A stretch of DNA of 50,218 nucleotides from Clostridiaceae bacterium (GCA_012728095.1 JAAYFU010000041.1:1-50218); one strand, 5' to 3'; positions 41,580 to 49,990 are shown, counted from the stretch's first letter. The notes: generated from the sequence alone by a model not told the origin. A program made the numbers and translations.

Positions 41580-43130
41580 TCATAGCGGTATATTACCATG
41601 TTTTTTTGAAGACCTGCTTTCACGTTTTGATGCCAGCATATCCAAAGCGCTTGCTATACGCTGACGGGTCGTGGCAGGTTCGATAACATCGTCAACATAA
41701 CCTCTTGCAGCAGCAATATACGGATTGGAGAACTTATCACGGTACTCCTGGATTTTTTGCTGCCTGAATTCCACAGGATTCTGGGCTTCTCCGATTTCCT
41801 TCTTAAATATAATGTTAGCAGCTCCCTCGGGGCCCATAACAGCTATTTCAGCCGTAGGCCATGCCATAACCATATCGGCGCCGAGATGCTTGCTGTTCAT
41901 GGCAATATAAGCGCCGCCGTATGCTTTTCTGATTATGATATTTATTTTCGGAACCGTGGCTTCCGAGAAGGCATACAACAATTTTGCGCCATGACGTATT
42001 ATTCCGTTATGTTCCTGTTGTACACCGGGAAGATATCCGGGAACATCAGTAAATGTAACAAGAGGAATATTAAAAGCATCGCAGAAACGTACAAATCTGG
42101 CAGCTTTGTCGGATGCGTCCACATCCAGGGCTCCGGCTGCTACTTTTGGCTGATTGGCTACTATTCCAACCACTTTTCCTCCTATGTGCGAGAACCCGAC
42201 TATAATATTTTTTGCAAACCCTTTGTGAATCTCAAAAAATTCCCCGTTGTCCGTAACCCTTGTGATTATATCCATCATATCATAAGGCTTATTGGGATCA
42301 TCGGGGATAATTGTATTAAGCTCCGCATTAATTCTGTTTACATCATCCTGGGACGGGATCTCCTCCGGATCGCTTAAATTATTGTCGGGCAGATAAGAAA
42401 TGAGTTTCTTAATTTGTTCAAAGCAGCTTTCCTCATCCTGGCATTCGAAATGAGCAACACCGCTTATGGTGTTATGCGTGTGGGCGCCACCCAGAGTATC
42501 AAATGTCACCTCTTCTCCGGTTACGGCTTTTATGACCTGAGGTCCCGTAATAAACATATGACTTGTTTTGTCAACCATAAAAACAAAGTCGGTTATTGCC
42601 GGAGAATATACAGCTCCCCCTGCACAAGGCCCTAATATTACTGAAATCTGAGGAATAACTCCGGAAGCCAATGTATTTCTGAAGAAGATATCGCCAAAGC
42701 CTCCTAAGGCATCGATTCCTTCTTCTATACGGGCTCCGCCGGAATCATTGATGCTAATAAACGGGGCTCCCATTTTCATAGCCATATCCATGACTTTTGT
42801 TATCTTTTTTGCATGCATTTCGCCAAGGGATCCGCCAATTACAGTAAAATCCTGAGATGATACGAATACAAGACGCCCGTCTACTGTTCCATAACCGGTA
42901 ACTACGCCGTCACCCGGAATCTTCTTCTTCTGCATATCAAAATCAATGCCTCTGGCCTCAACAAAAGCATCGATTTCAACAAAACTTCCCGGATCGAATA
43001 ACAAGTTAAGTCTCTCTCTGGCGGTTTTCTTTCCCGATTCATGTTGTTTTGAAATCTTTTTTTCTCCTCCGCCCAGTTTAAGGCGTTCTTTTCTTGCGTG
43101 AAGATCATTCACTTTTTCAATAGTTGCCAT
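41580..43130 (-). CDS. Acyl-CoA carboxyltransferase (12S transcarboxylase / PccB / MmdA-type)
   Basis: 516 residues with two crotonase-like carboxyltransferase domains. The N-terminal half includes [42 protein letters not shown] and [16 protein letters not shown] (acyl-CoA oxyanion loop). The C-terminal half includes [27 protein letters not shown] and [18 protein letters not shown] (biotin side). Substrates of such enzymes are methylmalonyl-, propionyl- or related acyl-CoA. It is first in an operon 12S, 1.3S, 5S, the set that makes methylmalonyl-CoA:pyruvate transcarboxylase in propionibacteria. GAGGTG lies 6 bases before ATG 43130. I did not find a promoter I trust. Confidence 0.93.
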   Translation of the reverse strand: MATIEKVNDLHARKERLKLGGGEKKISKQHESGKKTARERLNLLFDPGSFVEIDAFVEARGIDFDMQKKKIPGDGVVTGYGTVDGRLVFVSSQDFTVIGGSLGEMHAKKITKVMDMAMKMGAPFISINDSGGARIEEGIDALGGFGDIFFRNTLASGVIPQISVILGPCAGGAVYSPAITDFVFMVDKTSHMFITGPQVIKAVTGEEVTFDTLGGAHTHNTISGVAHFECQDEESCFEQIKKLISYLPDNNLSDPEEIPSQDDVNRINAELNTIIPDDPNKPYDMMDIITRVTDNGEFFEIHKGFAKNIIVGFSHIGGKVVGIVANQPKVAAGALDVDASDKAARFVRFCDAFNIPLVTFTDVPGYLPGVQQEHNGIIRHGAKLLYAFSEATVPKINIIIRKAYGGAYIAMNSKHLGADMVMAWPTAEIAVMGPEGAANIIFKKEIGEAQNPVEFRQQKIQEYRDKFSNPYIAAARGYVDDVIEPATTRQRIASALDMLASKRESRSSKKHGNIPL

Positions 43131-43431
43131 TTTTTCACCTCGTTAAATGCTTGTATGGGTTTCGCGAATATATACACTAATGTATTGTCAAAAAGCTAGC
43201 CAAATTAGTACCTGGTGATAATTATATATTAGTTTATTTATCAGCGCAATATTTATTACTTTTAAAGAGTTAATACTTATACATTACAAATGCCAATTAC
43301 ATATACCCATGATCTTATGATACAAAACTGTTAATCCTTAGAACTGAAAAACATTCCTGTTTTTTATAATAAGTATATAAATCACAGGAAATACACAAAA
43401 TCTTTTTAGATATTATTTAGGAGGAGTCTTT
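43131..43431. other. Divergent intergenic region between carboxyltransferase operon and DUF1328 gene
   Basis: It must hold two divergent promoters. TTGACA lies upstream of the carboxyltransferase gene (about 43185), followed by the near-palindrome TACATTAGTGTA, but no well-spaced -10 goes with it. TATAAT occurs about 60 bases before the DUF1328 start, without a clear -35. No RNA element was recognised. Confidence 0.4.
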
Positions 43432-43605
43432 ATGATCAAGTGGGCAATAACTTTTTTGGTATTGGCACTTTTAGCCGGCTTGTTTGGTTTTGGCCTGATA
43501 GCAAATTTGTCGTTCGGAATAGCAAAAATTCTATTCTATATATTTATTGCTCTCTTTGTAATTAGTCTTATTTTCGGAGGACGGACGACAAGATCCAGAA
43601 CCTGA
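43432..43605 (+). CDS. DUF1328 family small membrane protein
   Basis: 57 residues. The sequence MIKWAITFLVLALLAGLFGF, then IAKILFYIFIALFVISLIFG, gives two membrane helices with the spacing of the DUF1328 (YtjA) family, whose members are often stress-induced envelope peptides of unknown function. A strong TTAGGAGGAG site precedes ATG 43432 and a perfect terminator follows. It is on the plus strand, unlike its neighbours, and stands alone. Confidence 0.85.
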   Translation: MIKWAITFLVLALLAGLFGFGLIANLSFGIAKILFYIFIALFVISLIFGGRTTRSRT

Positions 43606-43640
43606 TAAATGATATGAGGAAATCTCCTTTATTACCTAAA

Positions 43641-43681
43641 GAGCCTTATGATTAAAGAATTTTTAATCATAAGGCTTTTTC
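43641..43681 (+). terminator. Terminator after the DUF1328 gene, probably bidirectional
   Basis: A perfect 15-bp stem, AGCCTTATGATTAAA/TTTAATCATAAGGCT, with a short loop is followed by TTTTTCC on the plus strand. It lies 6 bases from the end of the convergent DUF438 gene, so it can serve both. Confidence 0.9.
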
Positions 43682-43687
43682 CATGTT

Positions 43688-44914
43688 TTATTCGCTCACA
43701 AGCCGTTTTTCACCCGTTATTTCCTGTATTGGTTTTATATCCTGGGTCACTTCCAGGGTACCAAGGTATTCGCCTTTTGAATTTCTAACTGCATAATAAC
43801 GAATTAATACATATCTTGGTCCCACATGAATCCAGAAATCCTCATTATCTTTTTTGCCCGTCTTAAAATCCTCCAAAATTTTCTCAACTACATGCACGCT
43901 TGCCGGTGGATGGCAATTTTTCACCTGTCTGCCTATTACAGTCCGGGGACGTGGGAAGATCCTGTCCTTGCCCATGGTAAAATATTTGACAGCCCCGTCT
44001 TTATCAACAAAGGTCATATCAAACGGCACCGTATTTAATATGGCATTAATTTCTTCAGGCGACATGAATCCCGCGTCAAATTCAATATACCCGCCATTGG
44101 AAGGTTCTTCGCCCTGATCCAGTATCTTGCCTTCAACATCCACCCTTTCAGGTTTCCATTTTTCCTTGGGCTTTATAAGTGTAAAACCGAATTCCTTGCT
44201 TTCTTGCTGTATTTTAAGCCATTCATCTTCCGACAGGGTATCAATTGCCAGGGGAAACAGAATGTTTTCTTCCTTAAAAATCATTTCTTTTACACGATTT
44301 AAAGCTGATTCGGCTTTTACAACAAGTTGATCTTTTTCAAACGAATCAGATTTCAGAATTTCAATAACTTCTTTAAGTTCCTGGCGTATCTCATCATCAA
44401 CTCCCCACATAACCTTCGGCGGAGCAGTAATGCCGTATTTCTCCAGGTAGGGGAACAAAAGATTTTCTTTTCGTAAATAATGCTTGTCTATTTCCTGCAG
44501 CATTTCAAAACCTTTGAGAATTTTTTTGGCATTCTTTTTCGATGCATCGGATTTATAGGCATCAATATCCTTTTGTATTTCTTCCACAAGCTCGCTTATC
44601 GCTTTATTCTCCTTAATAAAAGTATGAACGGGATGCCCCGGAATCTCCTGCGGTTTTTGAGGCCGATGAATCTCTTCTATAGAACCCTTGAATACTTCAG
44701 CATGAACATCACAGAGACGCTGGATTTCTTCCACAGGCATTCCTTCGGCAATCAATGCTGCTTCCATCTCTGAGATTTCAGTTGTTGAAACCCCCTTAAT
44801 CAACTCTTCGAACTTTGCTTTTACATCGTCCACAGCCTTTCCGTTATGAAGCTCCTTGATAATCTCTTTCAGAACCTTTTGCCGATACTCCCGGTTATTA
44901 ATCAATTCACTCAT
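43688..44914 (-). CDS. DUF438 / hemerythrin-like / PAS domain protein
   Basis: 408 residues: DUF438 (about 10-85), a hemerythrin-like four-helix region (about 90-240) with PVHTFIKENKAI, IDKHYLRKENLLFPYLEKYG and MIFKEENILFPLA, and a C-terminal PAS-like domain (about 285-400) with MTFVDKDGAVKYFT and NCHPPASVHVVEKIL. Such proteins are thought to sense or bind oxygen, NO or iron/heme, but their biochemistry is poorly known. AAGGAGG lies before ATG 44914, inside the end of the DUF1858 gene, with which it overlaps by 8 bases. An FNR-type regulator is encoded just upstream. Confidence 0.88.
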   Translation of the reverse strand: MSELINNREYRQKVLKEIIKELHNGKAVDDVKAKFEELIKGVSTTEISEMEAALIAEGMPVEEIQRLCDVHAEVFKGSIEEIHRPQKPQEIPGHPVHTFIKENKAISELVEEIQKDIDAYKSDASKKNAKKILKGFEMLQEIDKHYLRKENLLFPYLEKYGITAPPKVMWGVDDEIRQELKEVIEILKSDSFEKDQLVVKAESALNRVKEMIFKEENILFPLAIDTLSEDEWLKIQQESKEFGFTLIKPKEKWKPERVDVEGKILDQGEEPSNGGYIEFDAGFMSPEEINAILNTVPFDMTFVDKDGAVKYFTMGKDRIFPRPRTVIGRQVKNCHPPASVHVVEKILEDFKTGKKDNEDFWIHVGPRYVLIRYYAVRNSKGEYLGTLEVTQDIKPIQEITGEKRLVSE

Positions 44915-45152
44915 TTTCTGTACCTCCTTGAATTACCGTAAAGCCCTTGGCTTCGAACTCTTTTATGACTGTATCCAGGTTGAGCTTTTTAATTGCCGCT
45001 CCTTTTGGTATTGTCATATATCTTCCCACGGTGTTTACCATCAGGGGGTCTGATATTTTTTCAAAACCTATGCTCTTCATAATACCTGATATTTCAGGGT
45101 ATTGTTTGACTAATTCATATACTGGTTTTTTAAGATCGATAACTTTTGACAT
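44907..45152 (-). CDS. DUF1858 domain protein
   Basis: 81 residues in the DUF1858/ScdA-N-like fold: VIDLKKPVYELVKQYPEISG, then MKSIGFEKISDPLMVNTVGR and the MTIPKGAA motif. Family members are linked to hybrid-cluster proteins and iron-sulfur repair. This one has no cysteine, so a redox disulfide role is excluded. ATG 45152 is preferred, with AAGG 9 bases upstream; the longer frame adds a non-conserved extension. It overlaps the DUF438 gene by 8 bases and is surely co-translated with it. Confidence 0.85.
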   Translation of the reverse strand: MSKVIDLKKPVYELVKQYPEISGIMKSIGFEKISDPLMVNTVGRYMTIPKGAAIKKLNLDTVIKEFEAKGFTVIQGGTENE

Positions 45153-45247
45153 ATACATCATCCTTTGCAATAATCTTGAAGGCATACAGCTAGTCTGCCT
45201 TATTTTTATTTTTTTAATCAGGTATCACTATTTGTTAATTTTAAGAT

Positions 45248-45281
45248 ATAACAAAACCAGGTCTTTGACTGTGACCTGGTT
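45248..45281 (-). terminator. Terminator of the FNR-like regulator gene
   Basis: The 9-bp stem AACCAGGTC/GACCTGGTT (45255-45281) has a 9-base loop and is followed by TTGTTATATC on the minus strand, between the regulator and the DUF1858 gene. It separates the two transcripts at least partly. Confidence 0.82.
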
Positions 45282-45314
45282 CACGTTTTCCATAAGATTT
45301 ACCTATGAACTGAG

Positions 45315-46043
45315 CTATTCTATGGATTTTTCGAGGGCTGCTTTGTTCAGCAACAGAATTTTCTTATTTCCTATCATTTCTATTAAACCTTCATCCTGCA
45401 TTGAACTCATTTTTCTGCTGACGGTTTCTCTTGTGAGCCCAATATAATTAGCAATTCCCTCCCGGCTTAAAGGCAGATCTATAATAATCCCCTGCGGGCT
45501 TTCTTTTCCGAATTTTTCAGCAAATTCAAGCAAAACGGAACTTATCCTCGCGCTTACTGTACGGGTTCCCATGTTTTCTATCGTATTCTCCAGCCGATCA
45601 AGCCTTTGGCACAATACCTCCATTACTTTCAGCCCTATATCCGGATACTGTTTAACCAAATTCTGAAAATCATCCTTACGTATTATACAGACATGTGTCT
45701 CCTCCAGGGCTTCTACCGCATAATTCGATGCCTGGTCTCTCAGAAGATTCTTTTCTCCGAAAAAGTCCCCTTCAGAAAATATATACAGGATTTGTTCCTT
45801 ACCGTCTGCGGTATTTCTGAAAGCTTTCACCTGGCCTTTGTTCACAATCACCAGGTCATTTCTGACTTCACCTTCATAGAGCAGTAATTCTCCTTTTTTG
45901 TATTCCTTATGAACAATAAGCTTCATAACCTGCATTAATTGCTCGGTATCAAGTGAAGTAAACAATGAAACACGTCCTGCGCAAAGTTTATGCTGACAAG
46001 AATTACATGTGTAAAGAGAACTATCCATAGACGATTCATCCAT
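45315..46043 (-). CDS. Crp/Fnr family regulator with FNR-like cysteine set
   Basis: 242 residues: a cyclic-nucleotide-binding-like barrel (about 30-140), a dimerisation helix, and a winged helix with the recognition sequence LTRETVSRKM (203-212). Its E-x-x-S-R equals that of E. coli FNR, predicting a TTGAT-N4-ATCAA-like target. Cysteines 13, 16 and 21 (TCNSCQHKLC) plus Cys119 (HVCII) line up with the four [4Fe-4S] ligands of FNR, although the spacing is C-x2-C-x4-C rather than x5. An oxygen- or NO-sensing cluster is therefore likely. The start is uncertain: ATG 46043 has a poor site, and AAGGAG at about 46078 is too distant. I saw no perfect FNR box nearby. Confidence 0.88.
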   Translation of the reverse strand: MDESSMDSSLYTCNSCQHKLCAGRVSLFTSLDTEQLMQVMKLIVHKEYKKGELLLYEGEVRNDLVIVNKGQVKAFRNTADGKEQILYIFSEGDFFGEKNLLRDQASNYAVEALEETHVCIIRKDDFQNLVKQYPDIGLKVMEVLCQRLDRLENTIENMGTRTVSARISSVLLEFAEKFGKESPQGIIIDLPLSREGIANYIGLTRETVSRKMSSMQDEGLIEMIGNKKILLLNKAALEKSIE

Positions 46044-46249
46044 CCTGTATATCAAAATAAATATTGTTTTTTTATCTCCTTATAATTAAAATGATAAAGA
46101 TATTATAACATAATATAGCATCACGCATAGCGATTTATTTGGTATGCGGCATAAAAGTTTTTTATAGTAATATGCCCGTGAAAACCTCTGAAAGTAAAAT
46201 TAAGCAAAAGCGCTTGTCTTTCGCTTTTGCTTTGCTCAAGATAATCCCA

Positions 46250-47013
46250 TTATTTCATCATACCCGTGTAGATTAGAATTGCATCTCTCAGAAATTCGGC
46301 TCTTCCTGGCTGCTTTTTATCATAATAAGCCTTGAATCTTTCGTCTTCTACATACATTTGAGCGAGTCCCGCATGTGCTTCCCTGTCATAATAGTTCCAC
46401 CACATGCTGATCCATTCTTTATGAAGTTCTGCGGCTTTTTGAGCGAGAGGACCTGCGGGGTCACCGGTTTCAAATGCTTTTGCCAAAGTTTCATCTATCT
46501 CTTTCGAGAGAGCATTGATTTTTTCAAACTCTTCTTTACTCATGTTTCTTAATCGGGCATTTGAGCTTTCGACCGCCTCGTCGCCATATTTTTCTCTGAC
46601 TTCTTTCCCGTATTTTGCTTCGTTTTCGTCAATAAGCTTTTGCTTAAAACCTTCAAATTTCTCCTGATCTGTCATTTTAATTCTCCCTTCCGCCAAAGCA
46701 ATAGACTTTTCAACGTTTTTTATCAATGCATCCAATTGCTTCTTTTTCTCCAGAAGTTTAATATGGTGCTGCCTCAGTGCTTCTACCCTGTCAAAAGAGG
46801 GGGAATGAATAATTTTTTTATATTTTCCAGACTTACTCCCAGTTCCCTGTAAAAGAGAATTTGCTGCAGAAGGTCAACCTCCTTCTGCCCGTATATCCTA
46901 TATCCTGACGAATTTATTCTTGCCGGCTTAAGAATCCCTATTTCATCATAATATCTCAGGGTTCGGGCACTGATTCCCGCGAGCTTTCCTAATTTCTGTA
47001 CTGTGTACTCCAT
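46250..47013 (-). pseudogene. MerR-TipAS family regulator split by a one-base frameshift
   Basis: The N-terminal part (47013 down to about 46800) is a MerR winged helix: YTVQKLGKLAGISARTLRYY, then LKPARINSSGYRIY. It stops at TAG soon after LENIKKLFIPP. Adding one base at the C5 tract (46799-46803) restores PPSFDRVEALRQHHIKLLEK, running into a TipAS ligand-binding domain (46735 to 46250; HKEWISMWWNYYDREAHAGL). Intact homologs are single proteins that activate their own promoter on binding thiopeptide-like or other drugs. The TipAS part could still be made from TTG 46735, as TipAS is in Streptomyces, but its ribosome site is weak. Sequencing error at the homopolymer is possible. Start ATG 47013 has AAGGAG 9 bases upstream. 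Confidence 0.88.
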
Positions 47014-47037
47014 ATGTGTCAACTCCTTGCATAACCA

Positions 47038-47068
47038 ATGTTACACCTTTACGTAACGTCAATGTCAA
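47038..47068 (-). promoter_or_regulatory. MerR-type promoter with 19-bp spacer
   Basis: TTGACA (47063-47068) and TAACAT (47038-47043) are separated by 19 bases on the minus strand, the over-long spacer typical of MerR-activated promoters. The spacer contains the dyad TTGACGT-T-ACGTAAA. It should be the autoregulated promoter of the MerR-TipAS gene. Confidence 0.75.
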
Positions 47069-47098
47069 CAATTTTTTAAAAACATTTTTGCCTTCTTA

Positions 47099-47137
47099 AT
47101 CAAACCGACTTATCCCAATAAGATCCTTGTTCCGTCT
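47099..47137 (-). repeat. Dispersed repeat R1, copy 4 (degenerate)
   Basis: The plus-strand sequence AAACCGACTTATCCCAATAA followed by GATCCTTGTTCC matches copy 1 (AAAGCAGATTATCTCAATAA, then GAAATCTTGCACC). As with copy 1, an R2 element follows within 10 bp. Confidence 0.55.
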
Positions 47138-47142
47138 ACAAA

Positions 47143-47224
47143 TGTCATCCTGGACGAAACGAAAGTGAAGTGAAGGAACTTATATGTTAACGTAAAGATT
47201 CTTCGCTGGCGCTCAGAATTACAT
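47143..47224. repeat. Dispersed palindromic repeat R2, copy 2
   Basis: This 82-bp element begins TGTCATCCTGGACGAAACG, has ATGTTAAC in the centre and ends TGGCGCTCAGAATTACA. It aligns along its length with 796-873. Confidence 0.75.
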
Positions 47225-47230
47225 GGGAAA

Positions 47231-47270
47231 ATGTCATCCTGAGCGAAGCAAAGCGGAGTCGAAAGATCTT
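47231..47270. repeat. R2 half element
   Basis: ATGTCATCCTGAGCGAAGCA, then AAGCGGAGTCGAAAGATCTT, matches the first half of R2 and the widespread bacterial TCATCCTGAGCGAAGCG repeat type. It directly follows the full copy. Confidence 0.65.
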
Positions 47271-47286
47271 ATTCATTATATGGATT

Positions 47287-47350
47287 ACCGCCCGGTGGTC
47301 TTTCCTTCGAAACAGATCGATTTATCTCAATCAGAAAACTTGCGCCCGCC
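47287..47350 (-). repeat. Dispersed repeat R1, copy 5 (long form)
   Basis: Read on the minus strand it contains GGGCGCAAGTTTTCTGATTG, AGATAAATCGATCTGTTTCG and AAGGAAAGACCACCGGGCGG. It is the inverted equivalent of copies 2 and 3. Confidence 0.75.
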
Positions 47351-47438
47351 TATTTTATTAGCCTATGGTACAATTCTACTGATTGCCTGCTTCTGATTGG
47401 TTTCTAGCCATTATAACCGTCCCTTAGGTATACTTATA

Positions 47439-48224
47439 TTATCTGATATAGCTGTTTATTATTGTTCCCAGTAATCCCCAGGCAGAACCTAAAACTGATC
47501 CTGCAATAACATCCCGGGGGTAGTGCATGCCCACATAAATACGCGTTATTCCTACCAACAGGGCAACTGTATAAAGAACCAGCGCTCCGATAATTCCCGG
47601 TTTGAAATGCTGATACAGCATGGTAGCAAGGAAAAAAACCTGACTGGTATGACCACTGGGAAATGAATGACCTCTTGCCCTATCCCCGACAATCCGAATA
47701 TTTCTTAGTTTGCTATAGGGGCGTTTTCGGCGTATCAATATTTTCACAAGCTCGACAACAAGCCATAATGTCAGGGTCCCAAGAACAAGCTCATACGACA
47801 ACAAACGGTCAACCCACAGGTAAAAAGTAACCGCCATGGCAATTGCAAAGAAACCGTGCCCTAACTGTGTCGTTCCAAGCATAGCCTGATCTATCCATTT
47901 AGGCCGGTTCCCCTGTCTGTTTAAAAACATGAACACGCAGACATCTATACTCTGGCCTTTTTTCCAAATCAGTGACAACGCAGTGATACAGAATATCAAA
48001 ATAAGACCGACCAATACTTTTTGCGCTTTAAGCAAAGCCCAGAACCGGTTCAGCACACTGTCAGGAATAAGCACAAATGCCAGGGCCAATAAAATGATAG
48101 TGAGTATAACCCAGTAAATATAGTTTATGCGGCTTACCCAATTAATAATTTTTTTCCAGAACCAATGAATTTGTAATTCGGGTAGCCGGATATATTCCCA
48201 TGTTTCATTATTCCTGTGTCTCAA
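47439..48224 (-). CDS. PAP2-family membrane lipid phosphatase
   Basis: 261 residues with about six membrane helices. The three PAP2 active-site blocks are present: KILIRRKRPY, SFPSGHTSQ and RIYVGMHYPRDV. Likely substrates are phosphatidic acid, phosphatidylglycerol phosphate or undecaprenyl pyrophosphate. The start codon is TTG 48224, with GGAGG 6 bases upstream. It overlaps the diacylglycerol kinase gene by 17 bases, so kinase and phosphatase are made together. Confidence 0.9.
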   Translation of the reverse strand: MRHRNNETWEYIRLPELQIHWFWKKIINWVSRINYIYWVILTIILLALAFVLIPDSVLNRFWALLKAQKVLVGLILIFCITALSLIWKKGQSIDVCVFMFLNRQGNRPKWIDQAMLGTTQLGHGFFAIAMAVTFYLWVDRLLSYELVLGTLTLWLVVELVKILIRRKRPYSKLRNIRIVGDRARGHSFPSGHTSQVFFLATMLYQHFKPGIIGALVLYTVALLVGITRIYVGMHYPRDVIAGSVLGSAWGLLGTIINSYIR

Positions 48225-49176
48225 TGTTATCCTCCATTCTTGCGGAAATGGCGGTTTTCTTTGATCCTGTCAGTATCGTTAAAGCGCGTCGATATATTCC
48301 GATTCTGATTGTACCTTCTTTGCATGCCAAGCCGTCGACCATGACAGGCATGGGAGGGTTTGTTTCAACAATCAGATCGCGTACCTTGTAGCGCTTAATA
48401 AAAGGGATATCTGAAGTTGCCGTCTCAAATCTTTTCAGTATATAACCTATCATTAAATCAAGTTTGGGTATATCAGTGCATAATAATACATCAAGCAAAC
48501 CATCGGTATAGGAATTATCGTCTCCCGCCCTATAGTTGCGGCCGATATACGGCATATTTGACACAAGTACAGCATGCCCCTCTTCTGCAATCTCGTGCTT
48601 ATTATCCAATAAAAGACTTATTTTTGACGGATTTGAAGAAGCAAGGGTTTTCAAAAAATCGCCAATCCGGCTTATATCGCCATGCTGAATCTCGTCACCT
48701 GACTGGAATAAAGCTGAAAACAGGCCGACTGAACATATCTCCAGGAAAGGTATTGTTTTGTCGCCACAGGTTACTTTTCCCATATCAGTTTTTATGCTTC
48801 GGCCGGTTCTCAGCAAAGCGATAGCAGATGGTATATCAAAAGGAATATCCAAACTTAATGCCACGTTATTCTGGGTTCCCGTCGGGATTATCCCCATTAT
48901 GGCATTCTTCCCCAAGATCGCCCTGGCAATATTCGAAACCGTACCGTCTCCTCCACAGACCACGAACGTGTTAATACCTTGTGCCAGGGTATCTGAAACT
49001 ATTGCGTCATAATTGGTATCAGGTTCGGTTATAAAAGGTTCAGGCAAAAAATGCCACGCCTGCAGTTCCTTTATTATGTCCAATAACTGCAAGGATGATT
49101 TTTTCGCTATTCCAGAAGCTGGATTGAATATAAGCCTTACCCGCTTGTTATGTTTATCTGAATATACTGAGTTCAT
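48208..49176 (-). CDS. Diacylglycerol kinase family protein (DagK/YegS-like)
   Basis: 322 residues of the soluble lipid kinase family. It has the phosphate loop RLIFNPASG (13-21), the ATP-site motif CGGDGTVSNIA, IPTGTQNNVALSL, and the C-terminal beta domain with YRAGDDNSYTDGLLDVLL, where the family's Asp/Glu catalytic acid is expected (DGLLDV). It phosphorylates diacylglycerol (DgkB) or a related lipid and usually recycles diacylglycerol from lipoteichoic acid synthesis. It overlaps the PAP2 gene. The ribosome site before ATG 49176 is weak (GGGAA). Confidence 0.88.
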   Translation of the reverse strand: MNSVYSDKHNKRVRLIFNPASGIAKKSSLQLLDIIKELQAWHFLPEPFITEPDTNYDAIVSDTLAQGINTFVVCGGDGTVSNIARAILGKNAIMGIIPTGTQNNVALSLDIPFDIPSAIALLRTGRSIKTDMGKVTCGDKTIPFLEICSVGLFSALFQSGDEIQHGDISRIGDFLKTLASSNPSKISLLLDNKHEIAEEGHAVLVSNMPYIGRNYRAGDDNSYTDGLLDVLLCTDIPKLDLMIGYILKRFETATSDIPFIKRYKVRDLIVETNPPMPVMVDGLACKEGTIRIGIYRRALTILTGSKKTAISARMEDNIETQE

Positions 49177-49329
49177 ATTTTTATTCCCGGTTTAATCGTA
49201 TTGTATCATGTTCTTAATAGCATTTCCTCATTATATTTTTTTATTATTGTCGTAACCTTACGAGTGAATTTTTGCAAACAGGAAATAATTTAATAATAAC
49301 TAATTAAAAAATTTCAGGAGGAACTGTTT

Positions 49330-49953
49330 ATGAAAATTTTAAGCACAAAACCAATAATTTCATTGTTTCTTTTATTTTCTATCTTTCTTGTCGGCTGCGG
49401 AAAGGTAACTCCTTCGCCTCAGCCTACCAAGACCCCTACACCTACATCCGGCGCCACCTCAAGTCCTGCTGTGAATCCTTCTGGCAGCCCTGCCGCGACA
49501 ACAGATCAGGACGCAAAGACCACACCTTCAATGGTAAATACCAACGAGGCATTTGAAAAGGCCATCAGTAAGGATGGAACCTGGATAATCTGTCTGTTGA
49601 CGGATTTAACTTTTGACAAGGAACTGGTCCTGGAAGGTGAATTTACAAACGGTAAGAAGGACGAAGCCGGCAAAGACATAATTCAAAGAAAAATAGCGCT
49701 TTATGAACAGGATGAAAACAGAAAAGTTACAGCAAGGTATACTCTGACCGCCCCAAAGCTCACAATAAAGAGCCCTGAAGCACGAATTCAAAGTGGTACC
49801 TTTAAAGGGGATCTTTATGTTTCTTCAAAAAATTTTCAGCTGGTAGATGCGATAGTTGAAGGAAATGTCTATTTTACCAACGAGGAAGCGCAATCCACCT
49901 TTAAAATGGATGCCACAAGCAAAGTCACAGGCAAACAGGAACTGAAAAAGTAA
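49330..49953 (+). CDS. Lipoprotein with Pro/Thr-rich tether, function unknown
   Basis: 207 residues: signal peptide with lipobox LVGC (Cys at about 23), a Pro/Thr/Ser-rich spacer (about 27-66), and a compact domain (about 70-207). The end of that domain, ARIQSGTFKGDLYVSSKNFQ and VEGNVYFTNEEAQ, has the short-strand rhythm of a beta-helix, somewhat like bactofilin/polymer-forming repeats. No family is recognised with certainty. AGGAGGAAC precedes ATG 49330 by 7 bases, and a hairpin follows the stop. It is a single plus-strand gene. Confidence 0.75.
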   Translation: MKILSTKPIISLFLLFSIFLVGCGKVTPSPQPTKTPTPTSGATSSPAVNPSGSPAATTDQDAKTTPSMVNTNEAFEKAISKDGTWIICLLTDLTFDKELVLEGEFTNGKKDEAGKDIIQRKIALYEQDENRKVTARYTLTAPKLTIKSPEARIQSGTFKGDLYVSSKNFQLVDAIVEGNVYFTNEEAQSTFKMDATSKVTGKQELKK

Positions 49954-49990
49954 TGACCGATTGGTTGTTTTTACAGCAACACAGCATATA

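Noticed and set aside
43180-43200. Operator-like TACATTAGTGTA upstream of the carboxyltransferase gene
   Set aside because: It is an imperfect palindrome in AT-rich DNA with no matching regulator or second copy seen; kept only as a remark.
47143-47350. CRISPR array
   Set aside because: The repeats differ in sequence and orientation, there are no regularly spaced unique spacers, and no cas gene is in the window.
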